Notes: generated by a model from the sequence alone, not told the origin. A stretch of 64,000 nt of DNA from Gordionus sp. m RMFG-2023 (GCF_954871325.1 NW_027051069.1:62001-126000); one strand, 5' to 3'. Positions 23,101 to 37,639 are shown, counted from the first letter of the stretch. Numbers and translations are program-made.

Positions 23101-23703
23101 TTTCGCGACAAAATATTTATTTTGTGAACCGGAAACGTAAAAAAACTCATCTAAGCGGTTTTGGATAGAGAATTACATTCTGAGTTCAATGATATAAATA
23201 TTCAAAATTACGTTTAAGATGTTAGCCTTTCCCCTATAAATGTATTTCGCGACAAATTATTTATTTGGTGAACCGGAAACGTAAAAAAATACATCTAAAC
23301 GGTTTTGGATAGAGAATTATATTATCAGTTCAATGATATAAATATATTCAAAATTACGTTTAAGATGTTAGTATTTCCCCTATAAATGTCTTTGACAAAA
23401 TATTTATTTTGTGAACCGTAAACGTAAAAAAATACATCTAAACGGTTTGGGATAGAGAATTAAATTCTGAGTTCAATGATATAAATATATTCAAGATTAC
23501 GTTTAAGATGTTAGCCTTTCCCCTATAAATGAATTTCGCGACAAAATATTTATTTTGTGAACCGGAAAATTAAAAATTACATCTAAGCGGTTTTGGATAG
23601 AGAATTAAATTCTGAGTTCAATGATATAAATATATTCAAAATTACGTTTAAGATGTTAGACTTTCCCCTATAATAGTCTTTCGCGACAAAAAAATTATTA
23701 TTT
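17115..23703 (+). repeat. HOR block 6: strongly rearranged, 46 monomers (6589 bp)
   Basis: The order is c1-c6, c5, c6, c10-c14, c2v, c3-c6, c25, c14/c8, c9, c10-c15, c24v, c25/c26, c19/c12, c13, c14/c21, c22, c24v, c4v and c16-c26. The last 11 monomers (22126-23703) are the only full run c16 to c26 in the window. Private changes cluster near the right end: a 3-base loss (GCCTTCTTATAAATG) near 22653, GTACCGG near 22839 and loss of GTTAG near 22935. GAAGCGG appears at 20276. Confidence 0.88.
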
Positions 23704-26700
23704 GAACCGGAAACGTAAAAAAATACATCTAAGCTGTTTTCGATAGAGAATTAAATTCTGAGTTGAATGATATAATTATATACAAAATTATGTTTACGAT
23801 GTTAGCATTTCCCCGTTAAAAGTCTTTCGCGACAAAAAATTTATTTTGTGAACCGGAAACCTTAAAAATTACATCTAAGCGGTTTTGGATAGAGAATTAT
23901 ATCCTGAGTTCAATGATATAAATATATTCAAACTTACGTTTAAGATGTTAGCATTTCCCCTATAAATGTCTTTCGCGACAAAATATTTATTTTGTGAACC
24001 GGAAACGTAAAAAAATACATCTAAACGGTTTTGGATAGAGAATTAAATTCTAAGTTCAATGATATAATTATATTCAAAATTATGTTTAAGATGTTAGTAT
24101 TTGACCTATAAATGTCTTTAGCGACAAAATATTATTTTTGTGAACCGGAAACGTAAAAAAATACCTCTAAACGGTTATAGATAGAGAATTATGTTCTGAG
24201 TTCAATGATATAAATATATTCAAAATTACGTTTAAGATGTTAGCATTTCCCCTATAAATGTCTTTCGTGACAAAATATTTATTTTGTGAACCGGAAACGT
24301 AAAAAAATACATCTAAGCAGTTTTGGATAGAGAATTATATTCTGAGTTCAATGATATAAACAAAATTATGTTTAAGATGTTAGACTTTCCCCTATAAATA
24401 TCTTTCGCAACAAAAAAATTATTATGTGAACCGGAAACGTAAAAAAATTCATCTAAGCGGTTTTGGATAGAGAATTATATTCTGAGTTCAAAGATATAAA
24501 TATATTCAAAATTACGTTTAAGATGTTAGCATTTCCCCTATAAATGTCTTTCGTGACAAAATATTTATTTTGTGAACCGGAAACGTAAAAAAATACATCT
24601 AAGCAGTTTTGGATAGAGAATTAAATTCTGAGTTCAATGATATAAACAAAATTATGTTTAAGATGTTAGACTTTCCCCTATAAATATCTTTCGCGACAAA
24701 AAAATTATTATGTGAACCGGAAACGTAAAAAAATACATCTAAACGGTTTTCGATAGAAAATTAAATTCTGAGTTCAATGATATAAATATATTCAAAATTA
24801 CGTTTAAGATGTTAGCCTTTACCTTATAAATGTCTTTCGCGACAAATAATTTATTTTGTGAACTGGAAACGTAAAAAAATACATCTAAGCGGTTTTGGAT
24901 AGAGAATTAAATTCTGAGTTCAATGATATAAACAAAATTACGTTTAAGATGTTAGACTTTCCCCTATAAATGTCTTTCGCGACAAAAAAATTATCATGTG
25001 AACCGGAAACGTAAAAAAATACATCTAAGCTGTTTTTGATAGAGAATTAAATTCTGAGTTCAATGATATAAATATATTAAAAATTACGTTTAAGATGTTA
25101 GCCTTTACCTTATAAATGTCTTTCGCTACAAATTATTTATTTTGTGAACCGGAAACGTAAAAAAATACATCTAAGCGGTTTTGGATAGAGAATTAAATTC
25201 TGAGTTCAATGATTAAATTATATTCAAAATTACGTTTAAGATGTTAGCCTTTCCCCAATAAATGTCTTTCCCGACAAAAAATTATTTTGTGAACCGGAAA
25301 TGTAAAAAATTACATCTAAGCGGTTTTGGATAGAGAATTAAATTCTGAGTTCAATGATTAAATTATATTAAAAATTACGTTTAAGATGTTAGCCTTTGCC
25401 CTATAAATGTCTTTCGCGACAAAATATTTATTTTGTGAACCGGAAACGTAAAAAAATAGATCTAAACGGTTTTGGATAGAGAATTAAATTCTGAGTTCAA
25501 TGATATAATTATATTCAAAATTATGTTTAAGATGTTAGCATTTCATCTATAAATGTCTTTCGCGACAAAATATTTATTTTGTGAACCGGAAACGTAAAAA
25601 AACTCATCTAAGCGGTTTTGGATAGAGAATTACATTCTGAGTTCAATGATATAAATATTCAAAATTACGTTTAAGATGTTAGCCTTTCCCCTATAAATGT
25701 ATTTCGCGACAAATTATTTATTTGGTGAACCGGAAACGTAAAAAAATACATCTAAACGGTTTTGGATAGAGAATTATATTATCAGTTCAATGATATAAAT
25801 ATATTCAAAATTACGTTTAAGATGTTAGTATTTCCCCTATAAATGTCTTTGACAAAATATTTATTTTGTGAACCGTAAACGTAAAAAAATACATCTAAAC
25901 GGTTTGGGATAGAGAATTAAATTCTGAGTTCAATGATATAAATATATTCAAGATTACGTTTAAGATGTTAGCCTTTCCCCTATAAATGAATTTCGCGACA
26001 AAATATTTATTTTGTGAACCGGAAAATTAAAAATTACATCTAAGCGGTTTTGGATAGAGAATTATATCCTGAGTTCAATGATATAAATATATTCAAAATT
26101 ACGTTTAAGATGTTAGCATTTCCCCTATAAATGTCTTTCGCGACAAAATATTTATTTTGTGAACCGGAAACGTAAAAAAATACATCTAAACGGTTTTGGA
26201 TAGAGAATTAAATTCTAAGTTCAATGATATAATTATATTCAAAATTATGTTTAAGATGTTAGTATTTGACCTATAAATGTCTTTAGCGACAAAATATTAT
26301 TTTTGTGAACCGGAAACGTAAAAAAATACCTCTAAACGGTTTTAGATAGAGAATTATGTTCTGAGTTCAATGATATAAATATATTCAAAATTACGTTTAA
26401 GATGTTAGCATTTCCCCTATAAATGTCTTTCGTGACAAAATATTTATTTTGTGAACCGGAAACGTAAAAAAATACATCTAAGCAGTTTTGGATAGAGAAT
26501 TAAATTCTGAGTTCAATGATATAAACAAAATTATGTTTAAGATGTTAGACTTTCCCCTATAAATATCTTTCGCAACAAAAAAATTATTATGTGAACCGGA
26601 AACGTAAAAAAATTCATCTAAGCGGTTTTGGATAGAGAATTATATTCTGAGTTCAAAGATATATATATATTCAAAATTACGTTTAAGATGTTAGCATTTC

Positions 26701-27587
26701 CCCTATAAATGTCTTTCGTGACAAAATATTTATTTTGTGAACCGGAAACGTAAAAAAATACATCTAAGCAGTTTTGGATAGAGAATTAAATTCTGAGTTC
26801 AATGATATAAACAAAATTATGTTTAAGATGTTAGACTTTCCCCTATAAATATCTTTCGCGACAAAAAAATTATTATGTGAACCGGAAACGTAAAAAAATA
26901 CATCTAAGCTGTTTTCGATAGAGAATTAAATCCTGAGTTCAATGATATAATTATATTCAAAATTATGTTTAAGATATTAGCCTTTCCCCGTTAAAAGTCT
27001 TTCGCGAAAAAATATTTATTTTGTGAACCGGAAACTTTAAAAATTACATCTAAGCGGTTTTGGATAGAGAATTATATTCTCAGTTCAATGATATAAATAT
27101 ATTCAAAATTACGTTTAAGATGTTATCATTTCCTATTTAAATGTCTTTCGTGACAAAACCGGAATAGTAGAAAAATACATCTAAGCAGTTTTGGATAGAG
27201 AATTAAATTCTGAGTTCAATGATATAAACAAAATTACGTTTAAGATGTTAGACTTTCCCCTATAAATGTCTTTCGCGACAAAAAAATTATTATGTGAACC
27301 GGAAAAGTAAAAAAATACATCTAAGCTGTTTTCGATAGAGAATTAAATTCTGAGTTCAATGATATAATTATATTCAAAATTATGTTTAAGATGTTAGCCT
27401 TTCCCCGTTAAAAGTCTTTCGCGACAAAAAATTTATTTTGTGAACCGGAAACCTTAAAAATTACATCTAAGCGGTTTTGGATAGAGAATTAAATTCTGAG
27501 TTCAATGATATAAATATATTCAAAATTACGTTTAAGATGTTAGACTTTCCCCTATAATAGTCTTTCGCGACAAAAAAATTATTATTT
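23704..27587 (+). repeat. HOR block 7: 27 monomers (3884 bp)
   Basis: The order is c1-c6, c10, c17-c25, c26/c2, c3-c6, c10-c14 and c2/c26. Its c2 carries the AAACTTACG variant (23930) also seen at 13890 in block 5. The c10-to-c17 jump lies near 24714: the start is normal GAACCGG, and c17 words (AAACGGTTTTCG, GATAGAAAATT) follow. Confidence 0.88.
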
Positions 27588-30500
27588 GAACCGGAAACGT
27601 AAAAAAATACATCTAAGCTGTTTTCGATAGAGAATTAAATTCTGAGTTGAATGATATAATTATATACAAAATTATGTTTACGATGTTAGCATTTCCCCGT
27701 TAAAAGTCTTTCGCGACAAAAAATTTATTTTGTGAACCGGAAAGAAACCTTAAAAATTACATCTAAGCGGTTTTGGATAGAGAATTATATCCTGAGTTCA
27801 ATGATATAAATATATTCAAAATTACGTTTAAGATGTTAGCATTTCCCCTATAAATGTCTTTCGCGACAAAATATTTATTTTGTGAACCGGAAACGTAAAA
27901 AAATACATCTAAACGGTTTTGGATAGAGAATTAAATTCTAAGTTCAATGATATAATTATATTCAAAATTATGTTTAAGATGTTAGCATTTGACCTATAAA
28001 TGTCTCTAGCGACAAAATATTATTTTTGTGAACCGGAAACGTAAAAAAATACCTCTAAACGGTTTTAGATAGAGAATTATGTTCTGAGTTCAATGATATA
28101 AATATATTCAAAATTACGTTTAAGATGTTAGCATTTCCCCTATAAATGTCTTTCGTGACAAAATATTTATTTTGTGAACCGGAAACGTAAAAAAATACAT
28201 CTAAGCAGTTTTGGATAGAGAATTAAATTCTGAGTTCAATGATATAAACAAAATTATGTTTAAGATGTTAGACTTTCCCCTATAAATATCTTTCGCAACA
28301 AAAAAATTATTATGTGAACCGAAAACGTAAAAAAATTCATCTAAGCGGTTTTGGATAGAGAATTATATTCTGAGTTCAAAGATATAAATATATTCAATAA
28401 TTACGTTTAAGATGTTAGCATTTCCCCTATAAATGTCTTTCGTGACAAAATATTTATTTTGTGAACCGGAAACGTAAAAAAATATATCTAAGCAGTTTTG
28501 GATAGAGAATTAAATTCTGAGTTCAATGATATAAACAAAATTATGTTTAAGATGTTAGACTTTCCCCTATAAATATCTTTCGCAACAAAAAAATTATTAT
28601 GTGAACCGGAAACGTAAAAAAATTCATCTAAGCGGTTTTGGGTAGAGAATTATATTCTGAGTTCAAAGATATAAATATATTCAAAATTACGTTTAAGATG
28701 TTAGCATTTCCCCTATAAATGTCTTTCGTGACAAAATATTTATTTTGTGAACCGGAAACGTAAAAAAATACATCTAAGCAGTTTTGGATAGAGAATTAAA
28801 TTCTGAGTTCAATGATATAAACAAAATTATGTTTAAGATGTTAGACTTTCCCCTATAAATATCTTTCGCGACAAAAAAATTATTATGTGAACCGGAAACG
28901 TAAAAAAATACATCTAAGCTGTTTTCGATAGAGAATTAAATCCTGAGTTCAATGATATAATTATATTCAAAATTATGTTTAAGATATTAGCCTTTCCCCG
29001 TTAAAAGTCTTTCGCGAAAAAATATTTATTTTGTGAACCGGAAACTTTAAAAATTACATCTAAGCGGTTTTGGATAGAGAATTATATTCTCAGTTCAATG
29101 ATATAAATATATTCAAAATTACGTTTAAGATGTTATCATTTCCTATATAAATGTCTTTCGTGACAAAACCGGAATAGTAGAAAAATACATCTAAGCAGTT
29201 TTGGATAGAGAATTAAATTCTGAGTTCAATGATATAAACAAAATTACGTTTAAGATGTTAGACTTTCCCCTATAAATGTCTTTCGCGACAAAAAAATTAT
29301 TATGTGAACCGGAAAAGTAAAAAAATACATCTAAGCTGTTTTCGATAGAGAATTAAATTCTGAGTTCAATGATATAATTATATTCAAAATTATGTTTAAG
29401 ATGTTAGCCTTTCCCCGTTAAAAGTCTTTCGCGACAAAAAATTTATTTTGTGAACCGGAAACCTTAAAAATTACATCTAAGCGGTTTTGGATAGAGAATT
29501 AAATTCTGAGTTCAATGATATAAATATATTCAAAATTACGTTTAAGATGTTAGCATTTCCCCTATAAATGTCTTTCGCGACAAAATATTTATTTTGTGAA
29601 CCGGAAACGTAAAAAAATACATCTAAACGGTTTTGGATAGAGAATTAAATTCTAAGTTCAATGATATAATTATATTCAAAATTATGTTTAAGATGTTAGC
29701 ATTTGACCTATAAATGTCTTTAGCGACAAAATATTATTTTTGTGAACCGGAAACCTAAAAAAATACCTCTAAACGGTTTTAGATAGAGAATTATGTTCTG
29801 AGTTCAATGATATAAATATATTCAAAATTACGTTTAAGATGTTAGCATTTCCCCTATAAATGTCTTTCGTGACAAAATATTTATTTTGTGAACCGGAAAC
29901 GTAAAAAAATACATCTAAGCAGTTTTGGATAGAGAATTAAATTCTGAGTTCAATGATATAAACAAAATTATGTTTAAGATGTTAGACTTTCCCCTATAAA
30001 TATCTTTCGCAACAAAAAAATTATTATGTGAACCGGAAACGTAAAAAAATTCATCTAAGCGGTTTTGGATAGAGAATTATATTCTGAGTTCAAAGATATA
30101 AATATATTCAAAATTACGTTTAAGATGTTAGCATTTCCCCTATAAATGTCTTTCGTGACAAAATATTTATTTTGTGAACCGGAAACGTAAAAAAATACAT
30201 CTAAACGGTTTGGGATAGAGAATTAAATTCTGAGTTCAATGATATAAATATATTCAAGATTACGTTTAAGATGTTAGCCTTTCCCCTATAAATGAATTTC
30301 GCGACAAAAAAATTATTATGTGAACCGGAAAAGTAAAAAAATACATCTAAGCTGTTTTGGATAGAGAATTAAATTCTGAGTTCAATGATATAATTATATT
30401 CAAAATTATGTTTAAGATGTTAGCCTTTCTCCGTTAAAAGTCTTTCGCGACAAAAAATTTATTTTGTGAACTGGAAACCTTAAAAATTACATCTAAGCGG

Positions 30501-30734
30501 TTTTGGATAGAGAATAATATTCTCAGTTCAATGATATAAATATATTCAAAAATACGTTAAAGATGTTAGCATTTCCCATATAAATGTCTTTCGCGACAAA
30601 ATAGTTATTTTGTGAACCGGAAACGTAAATAAATACATCTAAGCAGTTTTGGATAGAGAATTAAATTCTGAGTTCAATGATATAAACAAAATTATGTTTA
30701 AGATGTTAGACTTTCCCCTATAAATATCTTTCGC
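24723..30734 (+). repeat. 6-kb internal duplication, copy B
   Basis: This is the partner of 14250-20256. It differs by the two insertions noted there and by a few substitutions. It spans most of block 7 and the first 22 monomers of block 8, so both copies cross a block boundary. The duplication is therefore younger than the block structure. Confidence 0.85.
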
Positions 30735-32208
30735 AACAAAAAAATTATTATGTGAACCGGAAACGTAAAAAAATTCATCTAAGCGGTTTTGGATAGAGAA
30801 TTATATTCTGAGTTCAAAGATATAAATATATTCAAAATTACGTTTAAGATGTTAGCATTTCCCCTATAAATGTCTTTCGTGACAAAATATTTATTTTGTG
30901 AACCGGAAACGTAAAAAAATACATCTAAACGGTTTGGGATAGAGAATTATATTCTGAGTTCAAAGATATAAATATATTCAAAATTACGTTTAAGATGTTA
31001 GCATTTCCCCTATAAATGTCTTTCGCGACAAAAAATTTATTTTGTGAACCGGAAACCTTAAAAATTACATCTAAGCGGTTTTGGATAGAGAATAATATTC
31101 TCAGTTCAATGATATAAATATATTCAAAAATACGTTAAAGATGTTAGACTTTCCCCTATAAATGTCTTTCGCGACAAAATATTTATTTTGTGAACCGGAA
31201 ACGTAAAAAAATACATCTAAGCGGTTTTAGATAGAGAATTATATTATCAGTTCAATGATATAAATATATTCAAAATTACGTTTAAGATGTTAGTATTTCC
31301 CCTATAAATGTCTTTGACAAAATATTTATTTTGTGAACCGTAAACGTAAAAAAATACATCTAAACGGTTTGGGATAGAGAATTAAATTCTGAGTTCAATG
31401 ATATAAATATATTCAAGATTACGTTTAAGATGTTAGACTTTCCCCTATAATAGTCTTTCGCGACAAAAAAATTATTATTTGAACCGGAAACGTAAAAAAA
31501 TACATCTAAGCTGTTTTTGATAGAGAATTAAATTCTGAGTTCAATGATATAAATATATTAAAAATTACGTTTAAGATGTTAGCCTTTACCTTATAAATGT
31601 CTTTCGCTATAAAAAATTATTTTGTGAACAGGAAATGTAAAAAATTACATCTAAGCGGTTTTGGATAGCGAATTAAATTCTGAGTTCAATGATTAAATTT
31701 TATTAAAAATTACGTTTAAGATGTTAGCCTTTGCCCTATAAATGTCTTTCGCCACAAAATATTTATTTTGTGAACCGGAAACGTAAAAAAATAGATCTAA
31801 ACGGTTTTGGATAGAGAATTAAATTCTGAGTTCAATTATATAATTATATTCAAAATTACGTTTAAGATGTTAGCCTTTCCCCTATAAATGTATTTCGCGA
31901 CAAATTATTTATTTGGTGAACCGGAAACGTAAAAAAATACATCTAAACGGTTTTGGATAGAGAATTATATTATCAGTTCAATGATATAAATATATTCAAA
32001 ATTACGTTTAAGATGTTAGCCTTTCCCCTATAAATGAATTTCGCGACAAAATATTTATTTTGTGAACCGGAAAATTAAAAATTACATCTAAGCGGTTTTG
32101 GATAGAGAATTAAATTCTGAGTTCAATGATATAAATATATTCAAAATTACGTTTAAGATGTTAGACTTTCCCCTATAATAGTCTTTCGCGACAAAAAAAT
32201 TATTATTT
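27588..32208 (+). repeat. HOR block 8: 32 monomers (4621 bp)
   Basis: The order is c1-c6, c5, c6, c10-c14, c2v, c3-c6, c25, c14/c8, c9, c10/c5, c6, c25/c6, c15, c24v, c25/c26, c19, c21, c22/c23, c24/c25 and c26. The first 22 monomers copy block 6. The second monomer is 150 bp, the longest I saw, because of a GAAA insertion (GGAAAGAAACC near 27740). The last eight monomers, from c15, match the ends of the two block 9 series. Confidence 0.88.
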
Positions 32209-33066
32209 GAACCGGAAACGTAAAAAAATACATCTAAGCTGTTTTCGATAGAGAATTAAATTCTGAGTTGAATGATATAATTATATACAAAATTATGTTT
32301 ACGATGTTAGCATTTCCCCGTTAAAAGTCTTTCGCGACAAAAAATTTATTTTGTGAACCGGAAACCTTAAAAATTACATCTAAGCGGTTTTGGATAGAGA
32401 ATTATATCCTGAGTTCAATGATATAAACAAAATTATGTTTAAGATGTTAGACTTTCCCCTATAAATATCTTTCGCAACAAAAAAATTATTATGTGAACCG
32501 AAAACGTAAAAAAATTCATCTAAGCGGTTTTGGATAGAGAATTATATTCTGAGTTCAAAGATATAAATATATTCAAAATTACGTTTAAGATGTTAGCATT
32601 TCCCCTATAAATGTCTTTCGTGACAAAATATTTATTTTGTGAACCGGAAACGTAAAAAAATACATCTAAGCAGTTTTGGATAGAGAATTAAATTCTGAGT
32701 TCAATGATATAAACAAAATTATGTTTAAGATGTTAGACTTTCCCCTATAAATATCTTTCGCAACAAAAAAATTATTATGTGAACCGGAAACGTAAAAAAA
32801 TTCATCTAAGCGGTTTTGGATAGAGAATTATATTCTGAGTTCAAAGATATAAATATATTCAAAATTACGTTTAAGATGTTAGCATTTCCCCTATAAATGT
32901 CTTTCGTGACAAAATATTTATTTTGTGAACCGGAAACGTAAAAAAATACATCTAAGCAGTTTTGGATAGAGAATTAAATTCTGAGTTCAATGATATAAAC
33001 AAAATTATGTTTAAGATGTTAGACTTTCCCCTATAAATATCTTTCGCGACAAAAAAATTATTATGT

Positions 33067-36000
33067 GAACCGGAAACGTAAAAAAATACATCTAAGCTGT
33101 TTTCGATAGAGAATTAAATCCTGAGTTCAATGATATAATTATATTCAAAATTATGTTTAAGATATTAGCCTTTCCCCGTTAAAAGTCTTTCGCGAAAAAA
33201 TATTTATTTTGTGAACCGGAAACTTTAAAAATTACATCTAAGCGGTTTTGGATAGAGAATTATATTCTCAGTTCAATGATATAAATATATTCAAAATTAC
33301 GTTTAAGATGTTATCATTTCCTATATAAATGTCTTTCGTGACAAAACCGGAATAGTAGAAAAATACATCTAAGCAGTTTTGGATAGAGAATTAAATTCTG
33401 AGTTCAATGATATAAACAAAATTACGTTTAAGATGTTAGACTTTCCCCTATAAATGTCTTTCGCGACAAAAAAATTATTATGTGAACCGGAAAAGTAAAA
33501 AAATACATCTAAGCTGTTTTCGATAGAGAATTAAATTCTGAGTTCAATGATATAATTATATTCAAAATTATGTTTAAGATGTTAGCCTTTCCCCGTTAAA
33601 AGTCTTTCGCGACAAAAAATTTATTTTGTGAACCGGAAACCTTAAAAATTACATCTAAGCGGTTTTGGATAGAGAATTAAATTCTGAGTTCAATGATATA
33701 AATATATTCAAAATTACGTTTAAGATGTTAGCATTTCCCCTATAAATGTCTTTCGCGACAAAATATTTATTTTGTGAACCGGAAACGTAAAAAAATACAT
33801 CTAAACGGTTTTGGATAGAGAATTAAATTCTAAGTTCAATGATATAATTATATTCAAAATTATGTTTAAGATGTTAGCATTTGACCTATAAATGTCTTTA
33901 GCGACAAAATATTATTTTTGTGAACCGGAAACCTAAAAAAATACCTCTAAACGGTTTTAGATAGAGAATTATGTTCTGAGTTCAATGATATAAATATATT
34001 CAAAATTACGTTTAAGATGTTAGCATTTCCCCTATAAATGTCTTTCGTGACAAAATATTTATTTTGTGAACCGGAAACGTAAAAAAATACATCTAAGCAG
34101 TTTTGGATAGAGAATTAAATTCTGAGTTCAATGATATAAACAAAATTATGTTTAAGATGTTAGACTTTCCCCTATAAATATCTTTCAACAAAAAAATTAT
34201 TATGTGAACCGGAAACGTAAAAAAATTTATCTAAGCGGTTTTGGATAGAGAATTATATTCTGAGTTCAAAGATATAAATATATTCAAAATTACGTTTAAG
34301 ATGTTAGCATTTCCCCTATAAATGTCTTTCGTGACAAAATATTTATTTTGTGAACCGGAAACGTAAAAAAATACATCTAAGCAGTTTTGGATAGAGAATT
34401 AAATTCTGAGTTCAATGATATAAACAAAATTACGTTTAAGATGTTAGACTTTCCCCTATAAATGTCTTTCGCGACAAAAAAATTATTATGTGAACCGGAA
34501 AAGTAAAAAAATACATCTAAGCTGTTTTCGATAGAGAATTAAATTCTGAGTTCAATGATATAATTATATTCAAAATTATGTTTAAGATGTTAGCCTTTCT
34601 CCGTTAAAAGTCTTTCGCGACAAAAAATTTATTTTGTGAACTGGAAACCTTAAAAATTACATCTAAGCGGTTTTGGATAGAGAATAATATTCTCAGTTCA
34701 ATGATTTAAATATATTCAAAAATACGTTAAAGATGTTAGCATTTCCCATATAAATGTCTTTCGCGACAAAATAGTTATTTTGTGAACCGGAAACGTAAAT
34801 AAATACATCTAAGCAGTTTTGGATAGAGAATTAAATTCTGAGTTCAATGATATAAACAAAATTATGTTTAAGATGTTAGACTTTCCCCTATAAATATCTT
34901 TCGCGACAAAAAAATTATTATGTGAACCGGAAACGTAAAAAAATACATCTAAGCTGTTTTCGATAGAGAATTAAATCCTGAGTTCAATGATATAATTATA
35001 TTCAAAATTATGTTTAAGATGTTAGCCTTTCCCCGTTAAAAGTCTTTCGCGAAAAAATATTTATTTTGTGAACCGGAAACTTTAAAAATTACATCTAAGC
35101 GGTTTTGGATAGAGAATTATATTCTCAGTTCAATGATATAAATATATTCAAAATTACGTTTAAGATGTTATCATTTCCTATATAAATGTCTTTCGTGACA
35201 AAACCGGAATAGTAGAAAAATACATCTAAGCAGTTTTGGATAGAGAATTAAATTCTGAGTTCAATGATATAAACAAAATTACGTTTAAGATGTTAGACTT
35301 TCCCCTATAAATGTCTTTCGCGACAAAAAAATTATTATGTGAACCGGAAAAGTAAAAAAATACATCTAAGCTGTTTTCGATAGAGAATTAAATTCTGAGT
35401 TCAATGATATAATTATATTCAAAATTATGTTTAAGATGTTAGCCTTTCCCCGTTAAAAGTCTTTCGCGACAAAAAATTTATTTTGTGAACCGGAAACCTT
35501 AAAAATTACATCTAAGCGGTTTTGGATAGAGAATTAAATTCTGAGTTCAATGATATAAATATATTCAAAATTACGTTTAAGATGTTAGCATTTCCCCTAT
35601 AAATGTCTTTCGCGACAAAATATTTATTTTGTGAACCGGAAACGTAAAAAAATACATCTAAACGGTTTTGGATAGAGAATTAAATTCTAAGTTCAATGAT
35701 ATAATTATATTCAAAATTATGTTTAAGATGTTAGCATTTGACCTATAAATGTCTTTAGCGACAAAATATTATTTTTGTGAACCGGAAACCTAAAAAAATA
35801 CCTCTAAACGGTTTTAGATAGAGAATTATGTTCTGAGTTCAATGATATATATATATTCAAAATTACGTTTAAGATGTTAGCATTTCCCCTATAAATGTCT
35901 TTCGTGACAAAATATTTATTTTGTGAACCGGAAACGTAAAAAAATACATCTAAGCAGTTTTGGATAGAGAATTAAATTCTGAGTTCAATGATATAAACAA

Positions 36001-36913
36001 AATTATGTTTAAGATGTTAGACTTTCCCCTATAAATATCTTTCGCAACAAAAAAATTATTATGTGAACCGGAAACGTAAAAAAATTTATCTAAGCGGTTT
36101 TGGATAGAGAATTATATTCTGAGTTCAAAGATATAAATATATTCAAAATTACGTTTAAGATGTTAGCATTTCCCCTATAAATGTCTTTCGTGACAAAATA
36201 TTTATTTTGTGAACCGGAAACGTAAAAAAATACATCTAAGCAGTTTTGGATAGAGAATTAAATTCTGAGTTCAATGATATAAACAAAATTACGTTTAAGA
36301 TGTTAGACTTTCCCCTATAAATATCTTTCGCGACAAAAAAATTATTATGTGAACCGGAAACGTAAAAAAATACATCTAAGCTGTTTTCGATAGAGAATTA
36401 AATCCTGAGTTCAATGATATAATTATATTCAAAATTATGTTTAAGATGTTAGCCTTTCCCCGTTAAAAGTCTTTCGCGAAAAAATATTTATTTTGTGAAC
36501 CGGAAACTTTAAAAATTACATCTAAGCGGTTTTGGATAGAGAATTATATTCTCAGTTCAATGATATAAATATATTCAAAATTACGTTTAAGATGTTATCA
36601 TTTCCTATATAAATGTCTTTCGTGACAAAACCGGAATAGTAGAAAAATACATCTAAGCAGTTTTGGATAGAGAATTAAATTCTGAGTTCAATGATATAAA
36701 CAAAATTACGTTTAAGATGTTAGACTTTCCCCTATAAATGTCTTTCGCGACAAAAAAATTATTATGTGAACCGGAAAAGTAAAAAAATACATCTAAGCTG
36801 TTTTCGATAGAGAATTAAATTCTGAGTTCAATGATATAATTATATTCAAAATTATGTTTAAGATGTTAGCCTTTCCCCGTTAAAAGTCTTTCGCGACAAA
36901 AAATTTATTTTGT
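33067..36913 (+). repeat. Stepwise tandem expansion inside block 9
   Basis: The series c11-c12-c13-c14 starts three times, at 33067, 34924 and 36351. The first two units, 1857 and 1427 bp, share the run c11-c14, c2v, c3-c6 and the rare words ACCTAAAAAAATACC (33931 and 35788) and TTTATCTAAGCGG. The second unit lacks the c14/c8-c9-c10 tail of the first. The second and third c11 copies have AAGATGTTAGCC, but the first has AAGATATTAGCC. Confidence 0.8.
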
Positions 36914-37639
36914 GAACCGGAAACCTTAAAAATTACATCTAAGCGGTTTTGGATAGAGAATAATATTCTCAGTTCAATGATATAAATATATTCAAAAATA
37001 CGTTAAAGATGTTAGACTTTCCCCTATAAATGTCTTTCGCGACAAAATATTTATTTTGTGAACCGGAAAAGTAAAAAAATACATCTAAGCGGTTTTAGAT
37101 AGAGAATTATATTATCAGTTCAATGATATAAATATATTCAAAATTACGTTTAAGATGTTAGTATTTCCCCTATAAATGTCTTTGACAAAATATTTATTTT
37201 GTGAACCGTAAACGTAAAAAAATACATCTAAACGGTTTGGGATAGAGAATTAAATTCTGAGTTCAATGATATAAATATATTCAAGATTACGTTTAAGATG
37301 TTAGACTTTCCCCTATAATAGTCTTTCGCGACAAAAAAATTATTATTTGAACCGGAAACGTAAAAAAATACATCTAAGCTGTTTTTGATAGAGAATTAAA
37401 TTCTGAGTTCAATGATATAAATATATTAAAAATTACGTTTAAGATGTTAGCCTTTACCTTATAAATGTCTTTCGCTATAAAAAATTATTTTGTGAACAGG
37501 AAATGTAAAAAATTACATCTAAGCGGTTTTGGATAGCGAATTAAATTCTGAGTTCAATGATTAAATTTTATTAAAAATTACGTTTAAGATGTTAGCCTTT
37601 GCCCTATAAATGTCTTTCGCCACAAAATATTTATTTTGT

